A DNA stretch of 64,000 nucleotides from Natrinema saccharevitans (GTDB taxonomy: Archaea; Halobacteriota; Halobacteria; Halobacteriales; Natrialbaceae). The DNA lies in NCBI RefSeq assembly GCF_001953745.1, contig NZ_LWLN01000001.1, positions 3,409,759 through 3,473,758 on the forward strand, read 5' to 3'. Both the position numbers and the translations under genes were made by a program. A model generated the notes under the pieces. That model was given only the letters and a program-made list of their open reading frames with translations. It was not told where the DNA came from and made no database searches. Positions 41,105-49,872 of the stretch are shown here, one piece after another (the first letter of the stretch is position 1; every line of letters starts with the position of its first letter).

Positions 41105-42580
41105 TCAGTCGCCGTGGCGCTCGACGAACCGTTCTTGCAGTGCGTCCAGTCCGTCCCGCGGCGTCGTCCGACCGGCGAACTCGATCTCGAGGAAGCCCGG
41201 CGGTGCGCCCTCCTGTAAATCTACGCCCTGGACGAGATCCGTCTGCCGGCGACAGAACGCGGCCAGTTCCTCGAGGACCGCCGCTCGAGCCACCCCGTCC
41301 GGGAGTCGCTCGGTCTGACACTGGACCGTCGCCCCGTCGGGACTTCCGTCCAGTTCCCGGAGGACGAACAGGATCTCGTCCGCCACCGCTTCGGGTGCGA
41401 CGGCGGATCGGCTCTCCGTGACCGCCGTCGACCCGTCGTCCGGTTCGCCGACCGCCGTCGCGTCGGCCGGCTCCCCGACGCCGTCCGTCGGCGACGGACG
41501 CTCGCCGGTGGGACCCCGATCCGCGACGACGAACGCGTCGCCGTCGATCGTCGCGTCGACGTCGTACTGTCGCTCGACGATCGGCTCGAGGTCGGTCATC
41601 AGCGCCGTCGAGACGCCGGCCGGAATCGCGACCCGCCCGCTCCCGTGTTCGATCGTCCCGACCAGCCCGCCGAGGAAGTCGACGGTGACCAGCAGTTCGT
41701 CGGCGGCCTCGTCGGCGTCCCGAAGCGCCCGCCGGGCGTCGTCGAACGAACAGCGATACAGCTGCCGGGTCGCGTCGGAAATGCGTCGCTCGATCTCGCT
41801 GACCCCCACCACGTCGTCGTGGCGGCCCTCGAGGACGAACTCCGCGACGCGATCGGCCAGCGCACCCTCGAGGCGGTCGACCAGCTCGCGGACGTCCGAC
41901 AGCGTCGCCTCGATCTCGCGTCGCCGGTCGACGATCGCTTCCTCGCGGTCGCGAACGTGGCGACGGACCGCCTCGCGGTGGTCGTCGACCGCCGCGGCGG
42001 CCATGGCCGCCTCGCGGATCGACCCGTCCTCGAGCCGGTCCCGGACGGCCCGCTCGGCCGCGTCGACGTGGACCGTCTCCCCGGTCGGCGGCAGGGACAG
42101 CTCCCGATATCGGCTCGGGAGGTTCACGATCTCGTACGCCCGGCCGTCGGGTCCGGTGACCCCCACGTCGAGGCGTCCGTCAGCCAGCGCCTCCTCGAGG
42201 CCGCGACGAAGTTCGCGCTCGGCGCGGTCGAGTCCCTCTCGGTCGGCGACGCGGCCCTCGGCGACGAGTTCGCGCACCCGTTCGACCGCGTCGGGCGCGA
42301 TCGGAGCCAGCCGCTCGAGGGTCGCCTCGCCGATGCGGTCCTCGAAGGTCGCGCCGTCGGACTCCTCGCGAGCGGTCGTTTCTCGGCCGTCGCCTCCCGG
42401 TATGGGGCCCGCACCGTCGTCTCCCTCCGCCGTCTCGGTCCCGCGTCTGCGGCCGACCGCGATCCCCGCGACGAGTACCACCACTGCCCCCGCGATCGCG
42501 AGCGGAAGCGGATCGTCCGCCAGCGAGAGTACCGCGTCCGGTCGAGTCCCCCATTCCGCCACCCGCGACTCGAGCTGCAT
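41105..42580 (-). CDS. Membrane-anchored coiled-coil protein, probable member of the cluster
   Basis: 491 residues from ATG 42580 (MQLESRVAEW); the longer frame upstream overlaps the helicase gene's 3' end and is not used. There is one membrane helix near the N terminus (LPLAIAGAVVVLVAGIAVG, about 26-44), then an acidic linker (about 48-80). A helical/coiled-coil section (about 85-330) holds DRRREIEATLSDVRELVDRL. A C-terminal alpha/beta domain (about 410-491) includes EILFVLRELDGSPDGATVQC. The plan (N-terminal anchor, coiled coil, small terminal domain) is the same as at 31934-34021, and it is next to the type-3 tubulin-like gene in the same direction. No enzyme motif is seen. Confidence 0.82.
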   Translation of the reverse strand: MQLESRVAEWGTRPDAVLSLADDPLPLAIAGAVVVLVAGIAVGRRRGTETAEGDDGAGPIPGGDGRETTAREESDGATFEDRIGEATLERLAPIAPDAVERVRELVAEGRVADREGLDRAERELRRGLEEALADGRLDVGVTGPDGRAYEIVNLPSRYRELSLPPTGETVHVDAAERAVRDRLEDGSIREAAMAAAAVDDHREAVRRHVRDREEAIVDRRREIEATLSDVRELVDRLEGALADRVAEFVLEGRHDDVVGVSEIERRISDATRQLYRCSFDDARRALRDADEAADELLVTVDFLGGLVGTIEHGSGRVAIPAGVSTALMTDLEPIVERQYDVDATIDGDAFVVADRGPTGERPSPTDGVGEPADATAVGEPDDGSTAVTESRSAVAPEAVADEILFVLRELDGSPDGATVQCQTERLPDGVARAAVLEELAAFCRRQTDLVQGVDLQEGAPPGFLEIEFAGRTTPRDGLDALQERFVERHGD

Positions 42581-42713
42581 ATCGGAACTGTGGACAGTAA
42601 ACACGCAAAGAACTGTCGGCTGTCGAACCGGCCCGCCGGTACCGGCGTTCACGGCCGCCGTGTGGCCCGCGTCGAGAGCCGTGGCGTCGGCCCGACGGGT
42701 CGGGCCCTGCTCG

Positions 42714-45068
42714 CTATCGAACGTCGACCGTCCGGCTCGCCGTGATCGGTACCAGCGGCTCCTCCGGGAAGGCGACGCTGACGGTGAACTCGAGTTCGTC
42801 CGCGTCGGCACCGAAGACGCCGACCGGGACGGCCTCCTCGTCGCGCAGGTAGGCGTTCGTACTCGTCATCTCGACGCCGTTGACCGTCACCCGAATCCCC
42901 GCGCGGGCCGGCTCGCCGACGTTGCGGACCGTCACTTCGCAGACCTCGTTTTCCCCCGTCGCGACGGTCTCGGGGAACTGCCCCCAGTCGATCTCGAGGG
43001 CGGGAAGCGATCCCGCGCCCTCGGCGACGCGCTCGGCGACGCCGTCGGAGAGGCCGGCGTCGATCAGCCCCTCGACGCCGGCGTCGGTGACGTCGCCGGG
43101 GGTCGACAGTCCCTCTTTCGCGAGCTTGCTCGCGCGGCCCGGCCCGACGCCGTCGATGGCGGTGAGCCCGACCGCGTCCTCGGCGACGCCGTTCTCGATG
43201 CGGGCCTCGACGCGGCGCGCGAGGTTCGCGGCGTGGGGGCCGACGAACCGATCGAGGAAGGCACCCAGCGCGGAGACGAGCCGGGTCGCGTTGCGCCGGA
43301 TGGCCCACGCGTCGCTGCGCAGTTCCGCCGGCGTCGAGCCGCTCGCGGCCCCGCGCAAGATCGCGAGGACCTTCCGCTCGCCGGCGTCGAGGTCGTCGGT
43401 GTCCTCGCCGACCAGTACCGCCGATATCGCGTCGCGTTCGTCCTGCCGGGCCGACACCGAGTCGAACTCCTCGGCGGTCGCGACCGTCTCGAGGACGTCC
43501 GCGGTCGTGATCGGGCCCGACTCGGCCCGATCACAGAGGACGTCGAAGCGAGCCGCAGTGTCCAACCGGAGGTAGTACTTCGAGGTCAACACGCCCAGCG
43601 GCGTCGCCTCGATCGAGAGGTCCGCGCCGGTCTCGACGAAGCCGCGGTCGACCAGCCCCTCGAGGCAGTCTCTGACCCGCCCGCGCAGGTTCGGAAAGTC
43701 GTACTCGTCGGGTTTGGACTGGCCGCGGACGTAGTAGAAGGTCGTCTCGAGCCAGTCCATCACGTCCTCGAGATCGGTGATCGTCCCCATCGCGATCTCG
43801 GCGTTGAGATGCGTCTCGAGGCTCTCGGCGAGTCGGGACTCGATCTCCTTGCCGTCCCGGAGCAGGCGGCGGTACTTGTCGGCCTCGCTCGAGTCGCAGA
43901 CGACCCAGCCGTAGCCGACGTCGTCGTAGCCCGGCCGGCCGGCGCGGCCGAGCATCTGGAGGGCGTCGAGCGGGCTCATGTCGACCTCGCCCTCGAGGGG
44001 GTCGTGGTACTTCGTATCGCGGATCACGACACAGCGGGCGGGCAGGTTGACGCCCCACGCCAGCGTCGACGTCGAGAAGAGGAGTTCGACGTGGCCCTGC
44101 TTGAACCACTCCTCGACGAGGTCCCGTTCCTCCTTCGAGAGGCCCGCGTGGTGGAAGGCGACGCCGTCGAGGATCGACTGCCGGAGGGTGTCGTTGTCGA
44201 TCGCTTCCTTCAGATCGGTGTGGAAATCGTAGTCCCCCCGGACGCCCATCGAGACGTCGCGTTCGGCGATCTCGTCTCTGGCCTTCTTGGCCGCCTGCAC
44301 GGTGTCCTGTCGCGAGGAGACGAAGACCAGCGCCTGGCCGTCCTCCCGGAGGTGGGGTTCGGCGAGGTCCAGCGCCCGGTAGAGCCGGCGGTACTTGTCC
44401 GCGAAGGCGTTGTCGCCGTGGGTGTAGGTCCTGACGCCCGATTTGAGGTCGACGGGCCGGTACTCGTCGCCGAACTCGAAGGTGGCCTCCTCGGGGGCGT
44501 CGAGCCACGCCGCCACGTCGTCGACGTTGGGCATCGTCGCAGACAGCGCGACGATGCGGGGATCACAGAGCCGGCGCAGCCGGGAGATCGTCACCTCCAG
44601 CACCGAGCCCCGTCGATCCGCGTCCAGCAAGTGAACCTCGTCGATGACGCAGACGTCGATGTCGGTGACGAAGTCGTAGCGTCGGGAGTCGTGTTTGCGG
44701 GTCGCCGAGTCCAGTTTCTCGGGAGTCATCACGAGGATGTCCGCCCGGCGCGCGCGGCGGGGGTTGAGATCGCGCTCGCCGGTGACGACGTAGACCGAAT
44801 AGTCCAGCGCCTCGAAGCGGTCCCAGTCGTCTTCCTTCTCGTTGGTCAGCGCTCGCATCGGCGCGATAAAGAGCGCGGTACCGCCGTCCGCGAGCGACTT
44901 ACAGATCGCCAGTTCCGCGAGCGCCGTCTTCCCCGAGGCCGTCGGCGCGCTCGCGACCACGTTCTCCGACGACTCGAGCAAGGCCGGCAGGGCCTCGCGT
45001 TGCATGCGGTTGAACTCCTCGAAGGCGAAGGCGTCGGCGAACTCGGGGAGAATCTCGGCGACCTCCAT
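42714..45068 (-). CDS. Hel308-type superfamily 2 DNA helicase with C-terminal Ig-like extension
   Basis: 784 residues from ATG 45068. Motif I is APTASGKT at 41-48, the DEVH box is near 141, and motif VI is MLGRAGRPGYD near 375. The winged-helix and ratchet domains follow, then a helix-hairpin-helix near 645-680 (LTAIDGVGPGRASKLAKEGL). This is the order of archaeal Hel308 (a Ski2/Polq-like 3'-5' helicase that acts at stalled forks). Hel308 usually ends near 700-720 residues. Here about 95 more residues (690-784) form a strand-rich CARDB/Ig-like unit (VCEVTVRNVGEPARAGIRVT and onwards). The role of that domain is unknown. Confidence 0.9.
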   Translation of the reverse strand: MEVAEILPEFADAFAFEEFNRMQREALPALLESSENVVASAPTASGKTALAELAICKSLADGGTALFIAPMRALTNEKEDDWDRFEALDYSVYVVTGERDLNPRRARRADILVMTPEKLDSATRKHDSRRYDFVTDIDVCVIDEVHLLDADRRGSVLEVTISRLRRLCDPRIVALSATMPNVDDVAAWLDAPEEATFEFGDEYRPVDLKSGVRTYTHGDNAFADKYRRLYRALDLAEPHLREDGQALVFVSSRQDTVQAAKKARDEIAERDVSMGVRGDYDFHTDLKEAIDNDTLRQSILDGVAFHHAGLSKEERDLVEEWFKQGHVELLFSTSTLAWGVNLPARCVVIRDTKYHDPLEGEVDMSPLDALQMLGRAGRPGYDDVGYGWVVCDSSEADKYRRLLRDGKEIESRLAESLETHLNAEIAMGTITDLEDVMDWLETTFYYVRGQSKPDEYDFPNLRGRVRDCLEGLVDRGFVETGADLSIEATPLGVLTSKYYLRLDTAARFDVLCDRAESGPITTADVLETVATAEEFDSVSARQDERDAISAVLVGEDTDDLDAGERKVLAILRGAASGSTPAELRSDAWAIRRNATRLVSALGAFLDRFVGPHAANLARRVEARIENGVAEDAVGLTAIDGVGPGRASKLAKEGLSTPGDVTDAGVEGLIDAGLSDGVAERVAEGAGSLPALEIDWGQFPETVATGENEVCEVTVRNVGEPARAGIRVTVNGVEMTSTNAYLRDEEAVPVGVFGADADELEFTVSVAFPEEPLVPITASRTVDVR

Positions 45069-45122
45069 CACACGGACAGGAGAAGCGGCGGGTCAAAGGC
45101 GTTTCCTTCGAGTCGTCTCCGG

Positions 45123-45719
45123 CTACCGCGACGCGAGGACCGTCGCGATCGCGGCCCCGAGCGTGGCGAAGACGAGCGGGTAGATCACGCCGCCGAGGAC
45201 GACCGCGGGCACGAGCGCCGGCGCGACCGTCCGCGTCGCTTCGATTCCGAACGCCGACACCTCGGCCGTCGACTCGGCGGCGACCGCGCCGACGCTCAGC
45301 ACCGCCGAGTAGCCGATCATCATCGGGATGCCGATGGTGATGGCGTCGCCGAGCTCGCTCGCCCCCAGCCGGACGGCCAGTCCCGCCCCGGCCGCGACCA
45401 GCGCGAGCGGGACGACGACGTACAGCAGGTCGGCTGTTCCGCCCGTTTGCGCGATGAGATCGAGCGTGTCGCTCCCGCCGACCGAACCGACCCGCCCGGT
45501 GACTTCCACGTCGACCATGTGGGCCTCGTAGAAGTACCAGGCAACGCCCCGCCAGTCGACGACGCCGTCGCCGAACCGCTCGCGGATCTCGCTCCCGATC
45601 AGCAGGTAGGTGACGAGATAGCTGATCGCGGCCGTCAGGACGCCGACGCCCGCACTCGCCGCGATGCTCGAGCGGCTCGATACCGCGGGTTCGCCGGACG
45701 CCGTTCGAGTCGTCGACAT
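45123..45719 (-). CDS. Haloarchaeal multi-pass membrane protein
   Basis: 198 residues with about five membrane helices (for example GVGVLTAAISYLVTYLLIG, DLLYVVVPLALVAAGAGLAV, LVPAVVLGGVIYPLVFATLG) and an extracellular loop of about 45 residues between helices 1 and 2 (WRGVAWYFYEAHMVDVEV). Not recognised as a transporter family. It lies 54 bases upstream of the helicase gene in the same direction. Confidence 0.8.
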   Translation of the reverse strand: MSTTRTASGEPAVSSRSSIAASAGVGVLTAAISYLVTYLLIGSEIRERFGDGVVDWRGVAWYFYEAHMVDVEVTGRVGSVGGSDTLDLIAQTGGTADLLYVVVPLALVAAGAGLAVRLGASELGDAITIGIPMMIGYSAVLSVGAVAAESTAEVSAFGIEATRTVAPALVPAVVLGGVIYPLVFATLGAAIATVLASR

Positions 45720-45762
45720 CGTATCGGGGCTCCCGGGACCGCAATAGTGGGTCTTGTGGTTC

Positions 45763-46278
45763 TCAGACGGTCGACTCGTCGGTCGCGACGGCCTCGAGCT
45801 GGTCGCTGAGCCGACTGCTCGCTCGCTCGGGACTGGGTACCCGCTCGAAGGTCAGCTCCGGCTCGCCCGAGCCCGCAGTGTAGACCGTCAGATCGCCGTA
45901 CCCGAGCATGCGGCCGATCCACGACTGCCGGAGGCTGGTGTTCTGGACTCGCTCGAGGCGAAACTGGGTAATGTCTCTGGAGACGACGCCGCGTTTCTTG
46001 TAGAGTTCCGTCGAGGTGATGACGTAGCGGGTGTTCGTCCAGCGAAGATAGCGGGCACCGGCGACGGCCGTGCCGACGACGGTCACGAGGACGCCGAGGA
46101 CCGTCAGGGTCCCGATGCCGTCGGTCCCGCTCCAGCCGGCGAGGAGAAACCCCGCGATCGCGATCGCGATCCCGACCGGCAGCCGCGTTCCCATCGTGAC
46201 CGGATGGGGACGGCTCTCCCAGACGACGTCCTCGTCGTCGCTGATGTGAAACCAGTCGGGCGTCGAACCGAGGGCCAT
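45763..46278 (-). CDS. Bacterial-type PH domain membrane protein
   Basis: 171 residues. Two membrane helices (about 33-50 and 58-76) are followed by a bPH2-type domain: LRWTNTRYVITSTELYKKRG, then GVVSRDITQFRLERVQNTSL, then GDLTVYTAGSGEPELTFERV. This strand order and the R-V-Q-N motif are typical of the DUF304/bPH2 family of small envelope proteins. Function is unknown. It is divergent from lipA. Confidence 0.88.
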   Translation of the reverse strand: MALGSTPDWFHISDDEDVVWESRPHPVTMGTRLPVGIAIAIAGFLLAGWSGTDGIGTLTVLGVLVTVVGTAVAGARYLRWTNTRYVITSTELYKKRGVVSRDITQFRLERVQNTSLRQSWIGRMLGYGDLTVYTAGSGEPELTFERVPSPERASSRLSDQLEAVATDESTV

Positions 46279-46434
46279 CGGCCCCGCCTATTCCGTGCCC
46301 GTCCGTAAAGCTATCGGGGTAACGGACCCGTTACCGCCGATCCGTTCGAGCCGACGACGACTCGAGGCGTACTGCACCCGGCGGTCGTTCACCGGATCGC
46401 CACGGTTTTTGCCTGCGCGGCCCGATGTATTGGT

Positions 46435-47403
46435 ATGCGTCGCGCGCGCAAGCCCGACTGGCTGAAGAGCCGCCCGCCGTCGGGTCAGGAGTTTACCGGT
46501 ATTCGGGAGACGTTGCGCGAGTACGACCTCCATACCGTCTGCGAGGAGGCCAACTGTCCCAATCTGGGCGAGTGCTGGTCCGGTCGGTCGGGACCCGGCG
46601 GCGGGTCGGCGGACGGCGGAACGGCCACGTTCATGCTCATGGGCGATCGCTGCTCGCGCGCTTGCAACTTCTGTGACGTCGAGACCGGCGGCATGGAGCC
46701 GCTCGACCCAGACGAACCGGAAAACGTCGCCGACGCTATCGCCACGATCGGACTGGACTACGTCGTGTTGACCAGCGTCGACCGCGACGACCTCCCCGAC
46801 CAGGGCGCGGGCCACTTCGCCGAGACGATCCGCGAGATCAAGGCCCGCCATCCCGGCATCCTCGTCGAAGTGCTGATCCCGGACTTTCGGGGTGAGAAAC
46901 GGCTCGTCCGGAAGATCGTCGACGCCGAACCGGACGTGATCGCCCACAACGTCGAGACCGTCGAACGCCTGCAGTACCCCGTTCGGGACCGCCGCGCGGG
47001 CTACGAACAGAGCCTCTCGGTCCTGGAGCAGGTCGACCGCGAGTCCGACATCTTCACCAAGACATCGATCATGCTCGGCCACGGCGAGTACGACCACGAG
47101 GTCTATCGGACCCTCGCTGACTGTCGCGAACGCGGCGTCGACATCGTCACCCTGGGGCAGTACCTGCGGCCCTCGCGGGACCACCTCGCGGTCCGTCGCT
47201 ACGACCATCCACACAAGTACGAGACGTGGCGACGCGTCGCCGAAGAAGAACTGGGGTTTCTCTACTGCGCCAGCGGCCCGATGGTCCGCTCGTCGTACAA
47301 GGCCGGCGAACTGTTCGTCGACGCCGTATTGGCCGAGGGCAAGAGCCTCGAGGAAGCGAGAGCCGACGCCCGCCGCTCGAGGCCCCAGCAAACGGAGCCC
47401 TGA
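46435..47403 (+). CDS. lipA: Lipoyl synthase
   Basis: 322 residues, a radical-SAM enzyme that inserts two sulfurs into octanoyl chains on lipoyl domains. Both iron-sulfur clusters are visible: the auxiliary cluster cysteines in CEEANCPNLGEC (about 37-48) and the radical-SAM CxxxCxxC in CSRACNFC (about 75-82). The conserved VLTSVDRDDLPDQGA and NVETVERLQYPVR segments and the C-terminal GPMVRSSYKAGE are typical. It sits just upstream of the 2-oxoacid dehydrogenase genes, whose E2 carries the lipoyl lysine, so the function fits the neighbourhood. Confidence 0.96.
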   Translation: MRRARKPDWLKSRPPSGQEFTGIRETLREYDLHTVCEEANCPNLGECWSGRSGPGGGSADGGTATFMLMGDRCSRACNFCDVETGGMEPLDPDEPENVADAIATIGLDYVVLTSVDRDDLPDQGAGHFAETIREIKARHPGILVEVLIPDFRGEKRLVRKIVDAEPDVIAHNVETVERLQYPVRDRRAGYEQSLSVLEQVDRESDIFTKTSIMLGHGEYDHEVYRTLADCRERGVDIVTLGQYLRPSRDHLAVRRYDHPHKYETWRRVAEEELGFLYCASGPMVRSSYKAGELFVDAVLAEGKSLEEARADARRSRPQQTEP

Positions 47404-47761
47404 TACGGCTACCTGCCAGTCATTGCCGGCGCACCCGCGACACGAGCGGCGGGTGCGCCGGGACATCGGGGCAGCAATCCGTCTGAGCGACGGCCGACGA
47501 ACCTACTCGAGTCCATCGGCAGTCCGCCGCGAGCCCGCTCGCGACCGAAGTCCGAGTTCGTCCAATCCGCTCCCCCTCTCACGACTCGAATTTCACGAAC
47601 ATCAAAGAATGATCTGTTTTGCACGTCTTCAACCGATACTGTTCGGTATCGAACGGTGATTCGATGACTGCCCCGAAGAATCACACTAATAGTAACGTAT
47701 TTTGGGAAACTCCTTTACCCTGAGCGATAGTTCAGTAGGATATGTACAGGTGGGTTTCCCC
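47404..47761. other. Intergenic region before the 2-oxoacid dehydrogenase operon
   Basis: 358 bases. AT content rises after 47,575, as expected for a promoter. Candidates are the AT-rich runs around 47,680-47,702 and 47,740. TTCGGTATCGAA at 47,641-47,652 is a small palindrome that could be an operator. I see no RNA gene. Confidence 0.35.
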
Positions 47762-48871
47762 GTGAGTACGTTACAGCGCGACCCCCGTGAGCGAGTACAG
47801 GTCCTCGACGAGGCCGGCCGCGTCCTCGACGGCGCCGACGTGCCCGACCTCTCCGAGGAGGAACTCGTCGAAATGTACGAGCAGATGCGACTCGTCCGGC
47901 GGTTCGACGAGCGGGCTGTCAGCCTCCAGCGCCAGGGTCGAATGGGTACCTACCCGCCCCTGTCGGGCCAGGAGGCCGCACAGGTCGGCAGTGCCCACGC
48001 ACTCGCCGACGGCGACTGGGTCTTCCCCAGCTACCGCGAACACGGCGTCGGGCTGGTTCGGGGCCTCTCGCTCGAGCGTACCCTGTTGTACTGGATGGGC
48101 CACGAGCAGGGCAACTACATCCCCGAGGACGTCAACATGTTCTCGGTCGCGGTTCCGATCGCGACCCAGATCCCCCACGCGACCGGCGCGGCCTGGGCCT
48201 CGAAGCTCAACGGCGAGGAGAAGGCCTTCGTCTGTTACTTCGGCGACGGCGCGACATCGGAAGGCGACTTCCACGAGGGGCTGAACTTCGCCGGCGTCTT
48301 CGACACGCCGACGGTCTTCTTCTGTAACAACAACCAGTGGGCCATCTCGGTGCCCCGCGAGCGCCAGACCGCGAGCGAGACCCTCTCCCAGAAGGCCGCC
48401 GCCTACGGCTTCGAAGGTGTCCAGGTCGACGGGATGGATCCGCTGGCGGTCTACAAGGTTACCAAAGAAGCCGTCGAGAAGGCCAAAGACCCCGACGCGG
48501 ACGAACTGCGACCGACGCTAATCGAGGCGGTCCAGTACCGGTTCGGTGCCCACACCACCGCCGACGACCCCTCCGTCTACCGCAACGAGGACGAGGTCGA
48601 ACGCTGGAAACAGAAGGACCCCATCCCGCGCCTCGAGACGTATCTGCGCTCGAACGGGATCCTCGACGACGAACGGGTCGACGCGATCGAGGCCCGGATC
48701 GAGGACGACGTGGCCGACGCCATCGAGGGGGCCGAGTCGTTCGACCGGCCCGATCCCGAGGAGATCTTCGCCCACGTCTACGAGGGGATGCCCCGGCGGC
48801 TGCAACGGCAACTCGAGTACTTCGAATCGATCCGCGAGGATCACGGCGACGACGCGCTCTTGGAGGGCTAA
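47762..48871 (+). CDS. pdhA: 2-oxoacid dehydrogenase E1 component, alpha subunit
   Basis: 369 residues, the thiamine-diphosphate-dependent decarboxylase alpha subunit. The TPP motif is [20 protein letters not shown], ending at [11 protein letters not shown] (about 160-190). The upstream [20 protein letters not shown] and the phosphorylation-loop-like region near [15 protein letters not shown] are typical. I chose the GTG at 47762 ([12 protein letters not shown]), because the in-frame residues upstream are not protein-like. It is the first of four closely packed genes for one complex. The substrate is annotated as pyruvate by habit; branched-chain or other 2-oxoacids are possible in haloarchaea, where pyruvate oxidation usually uses ferredoxin oxidoreductase. 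Confidence 0.93.
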   Translation: MSTLQRDPRERVQVLDEAGRVLDGADVPDLSEEELVEMYEQMRLVRRFDERAVSLQRQGRMGTYPPLSGQEAAQVGSAHALADGDWVFPSYREHGVGLVRGLSLERTLLYWMGHEQGNYIPEDVNMFSVAVPIATQIPHATGAAWASKLNGEEKAFVCYFGDGATSEGDFHEGLNFAGVFDTPTVFFCNNNQWAISVPRERQTASETLSQKAAAYGFEGVQVDGMDPLAVYKVTKEAVEKAKDPDADELRPTLIEAVQYRFGAHTTADDPSVYRNEDEVERWKQKDPIPRLETYLRSNGILDDERVDAIEARIEDDVADAIEGAESFDRPDPEEIFAHVYEGMPRRLQRQLEYFESIREDHGDDALLEG

Positions 48872-48874
48872 CAC

Positions 48875-49870
48875 ATGGCAGCAGAATCAGGATCGGAGAG
48901 TTTGACGCTGGTACAGGCGGTCCGGGACGGACTACACACGGAGATGGAACGCGACGACGACGTCGTCGTCATGGGCGAAGACGTCGGGAAAAACGGCGGC
49001 GTCTTCCGCGCGACCGAGGGGCTCTACGACGAGTTCGGCGAGGACCGGGTCGTCGACACCCCGCTGGCCGAGTCCGGCATCGTCGGCACGGCGATCGGGA
49101 TGGCCGCCTACGGGATGCGACCGGTCCCCGAGATCCAGTTTCTCGGCTTTATCTACCCCGGATTCGACCAGATCGTCTCGCACGCGGCGCGCCTGCGAAC
49201 GCGCTCGCGCGGGCGATTCACCTGCCCGATGGTGATCCGGGCCCCCTACGGCGGCGGCATTCGCGCCCCGGAACACCACTCCGAGTCGACCGAGGCGATG
49301 TTCGTCCACCAGCCCGGGCTCAAGGTCGTCGTTCCCTCGACTCCCTACGATACGAAGGGGCTGTTGATCAGCGCGATCCGGAGCCCGGATCCGGTGATCT
49401 TCCTCGAGCCGAAGCTGATCTATCGGGCGTTCCGTGAGGACGTCCCGGACGAGCCCTACGAGGTGCCACTCGGCGAGGCGGCCGTCCGCCGCGAGGGCTC
49501 GGACGTCTCGGTCTACACGTGGGGCGCGATGACCCGGCCGACCCTCGAGGCCGCCGAGAACCTCGCCGCGGAGGGGATCGACGCCGAGGTCGTCGACCTG
49601 CGAACGGTGTCGCCGTTGGACGAGGAGACGATCGTCGAGTCCTTCGAGAAGACCGGCCGCGCGGCGGTCGTCCACGAGGCCCCCAAGACGGGCGGGCTGG
49701 GCGCGGAGATCACCGCCACCCTACAGGAGGAGTCGCTGCTGTATCAGGAGGCGCCGATCGAACGGGTCACCGGGTTCGACACCCCGTTCCCGCTGTACGC
49801 GCTCGAGGACTACTATCTCCCCGAGGCGGCGCGCATCGAGGACGGCATTCGACGGGCCGCGGAGTTCTAA
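48875..49870 (+). CDS. pdhB: 2-oxoacid dehydrogenase E1 component, beta subunit
   Basis: 331 residues, transketolase-like beta subunit that completes the E1 active site. Diagnostic segments are VVVMGEDVGKNGGVFRATEG, ADVVDTPLAE-type DRVVDTPLAESGIVGTAIG, EIQFLGFIYPGFDQI and VIRAPYGGG. The C-terminal domain has AEVVDLRTVSPLDEETIVES. It starts 3 bases after pdhA. No defect is seen. Confidence 0.95.
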   Translation: MAAESGSESLTLVQAVRDGLHTEMERDDDVVVMGEDVGKNGGVFRATEGLYDEFGEDRVVDTPLAESGIVGTAIGMAAYGMRPVPEIQFLGFIYPGFDQIVSHAARLRTRSRGRFTCPMVIRAPYGGGIRAPEHHSESTEAMFVHQPGLKVVVPSTPYDTKGLLISAIRSPDPVIFLEPKLIYRAFREDVPDEPYEVPLGEAAVRREGSDVSVYTWGAMTRPTLEAAENLAAEGIDAEVVDLRTVSPLDEETIVESFEKTGRAAVVHEAPKTGGLGAEITATLQEESLLYQEAPIERVTGFDTPFPLYALEDYYLPEAARIEDGIRRAAEF

Positions 49871-49872
49871 CC

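Noticed and set aside
41418..45809. A 1,463-codon open frame on the plus strand
   Set aside because: It lies antisense to the helicase and coiled-coil genes and encodes a low-complexity Arg/Val/Asp/Ser-rich string with no domain. Long antisense frames are expected in very GC-rich DNA with strong third-position bias.
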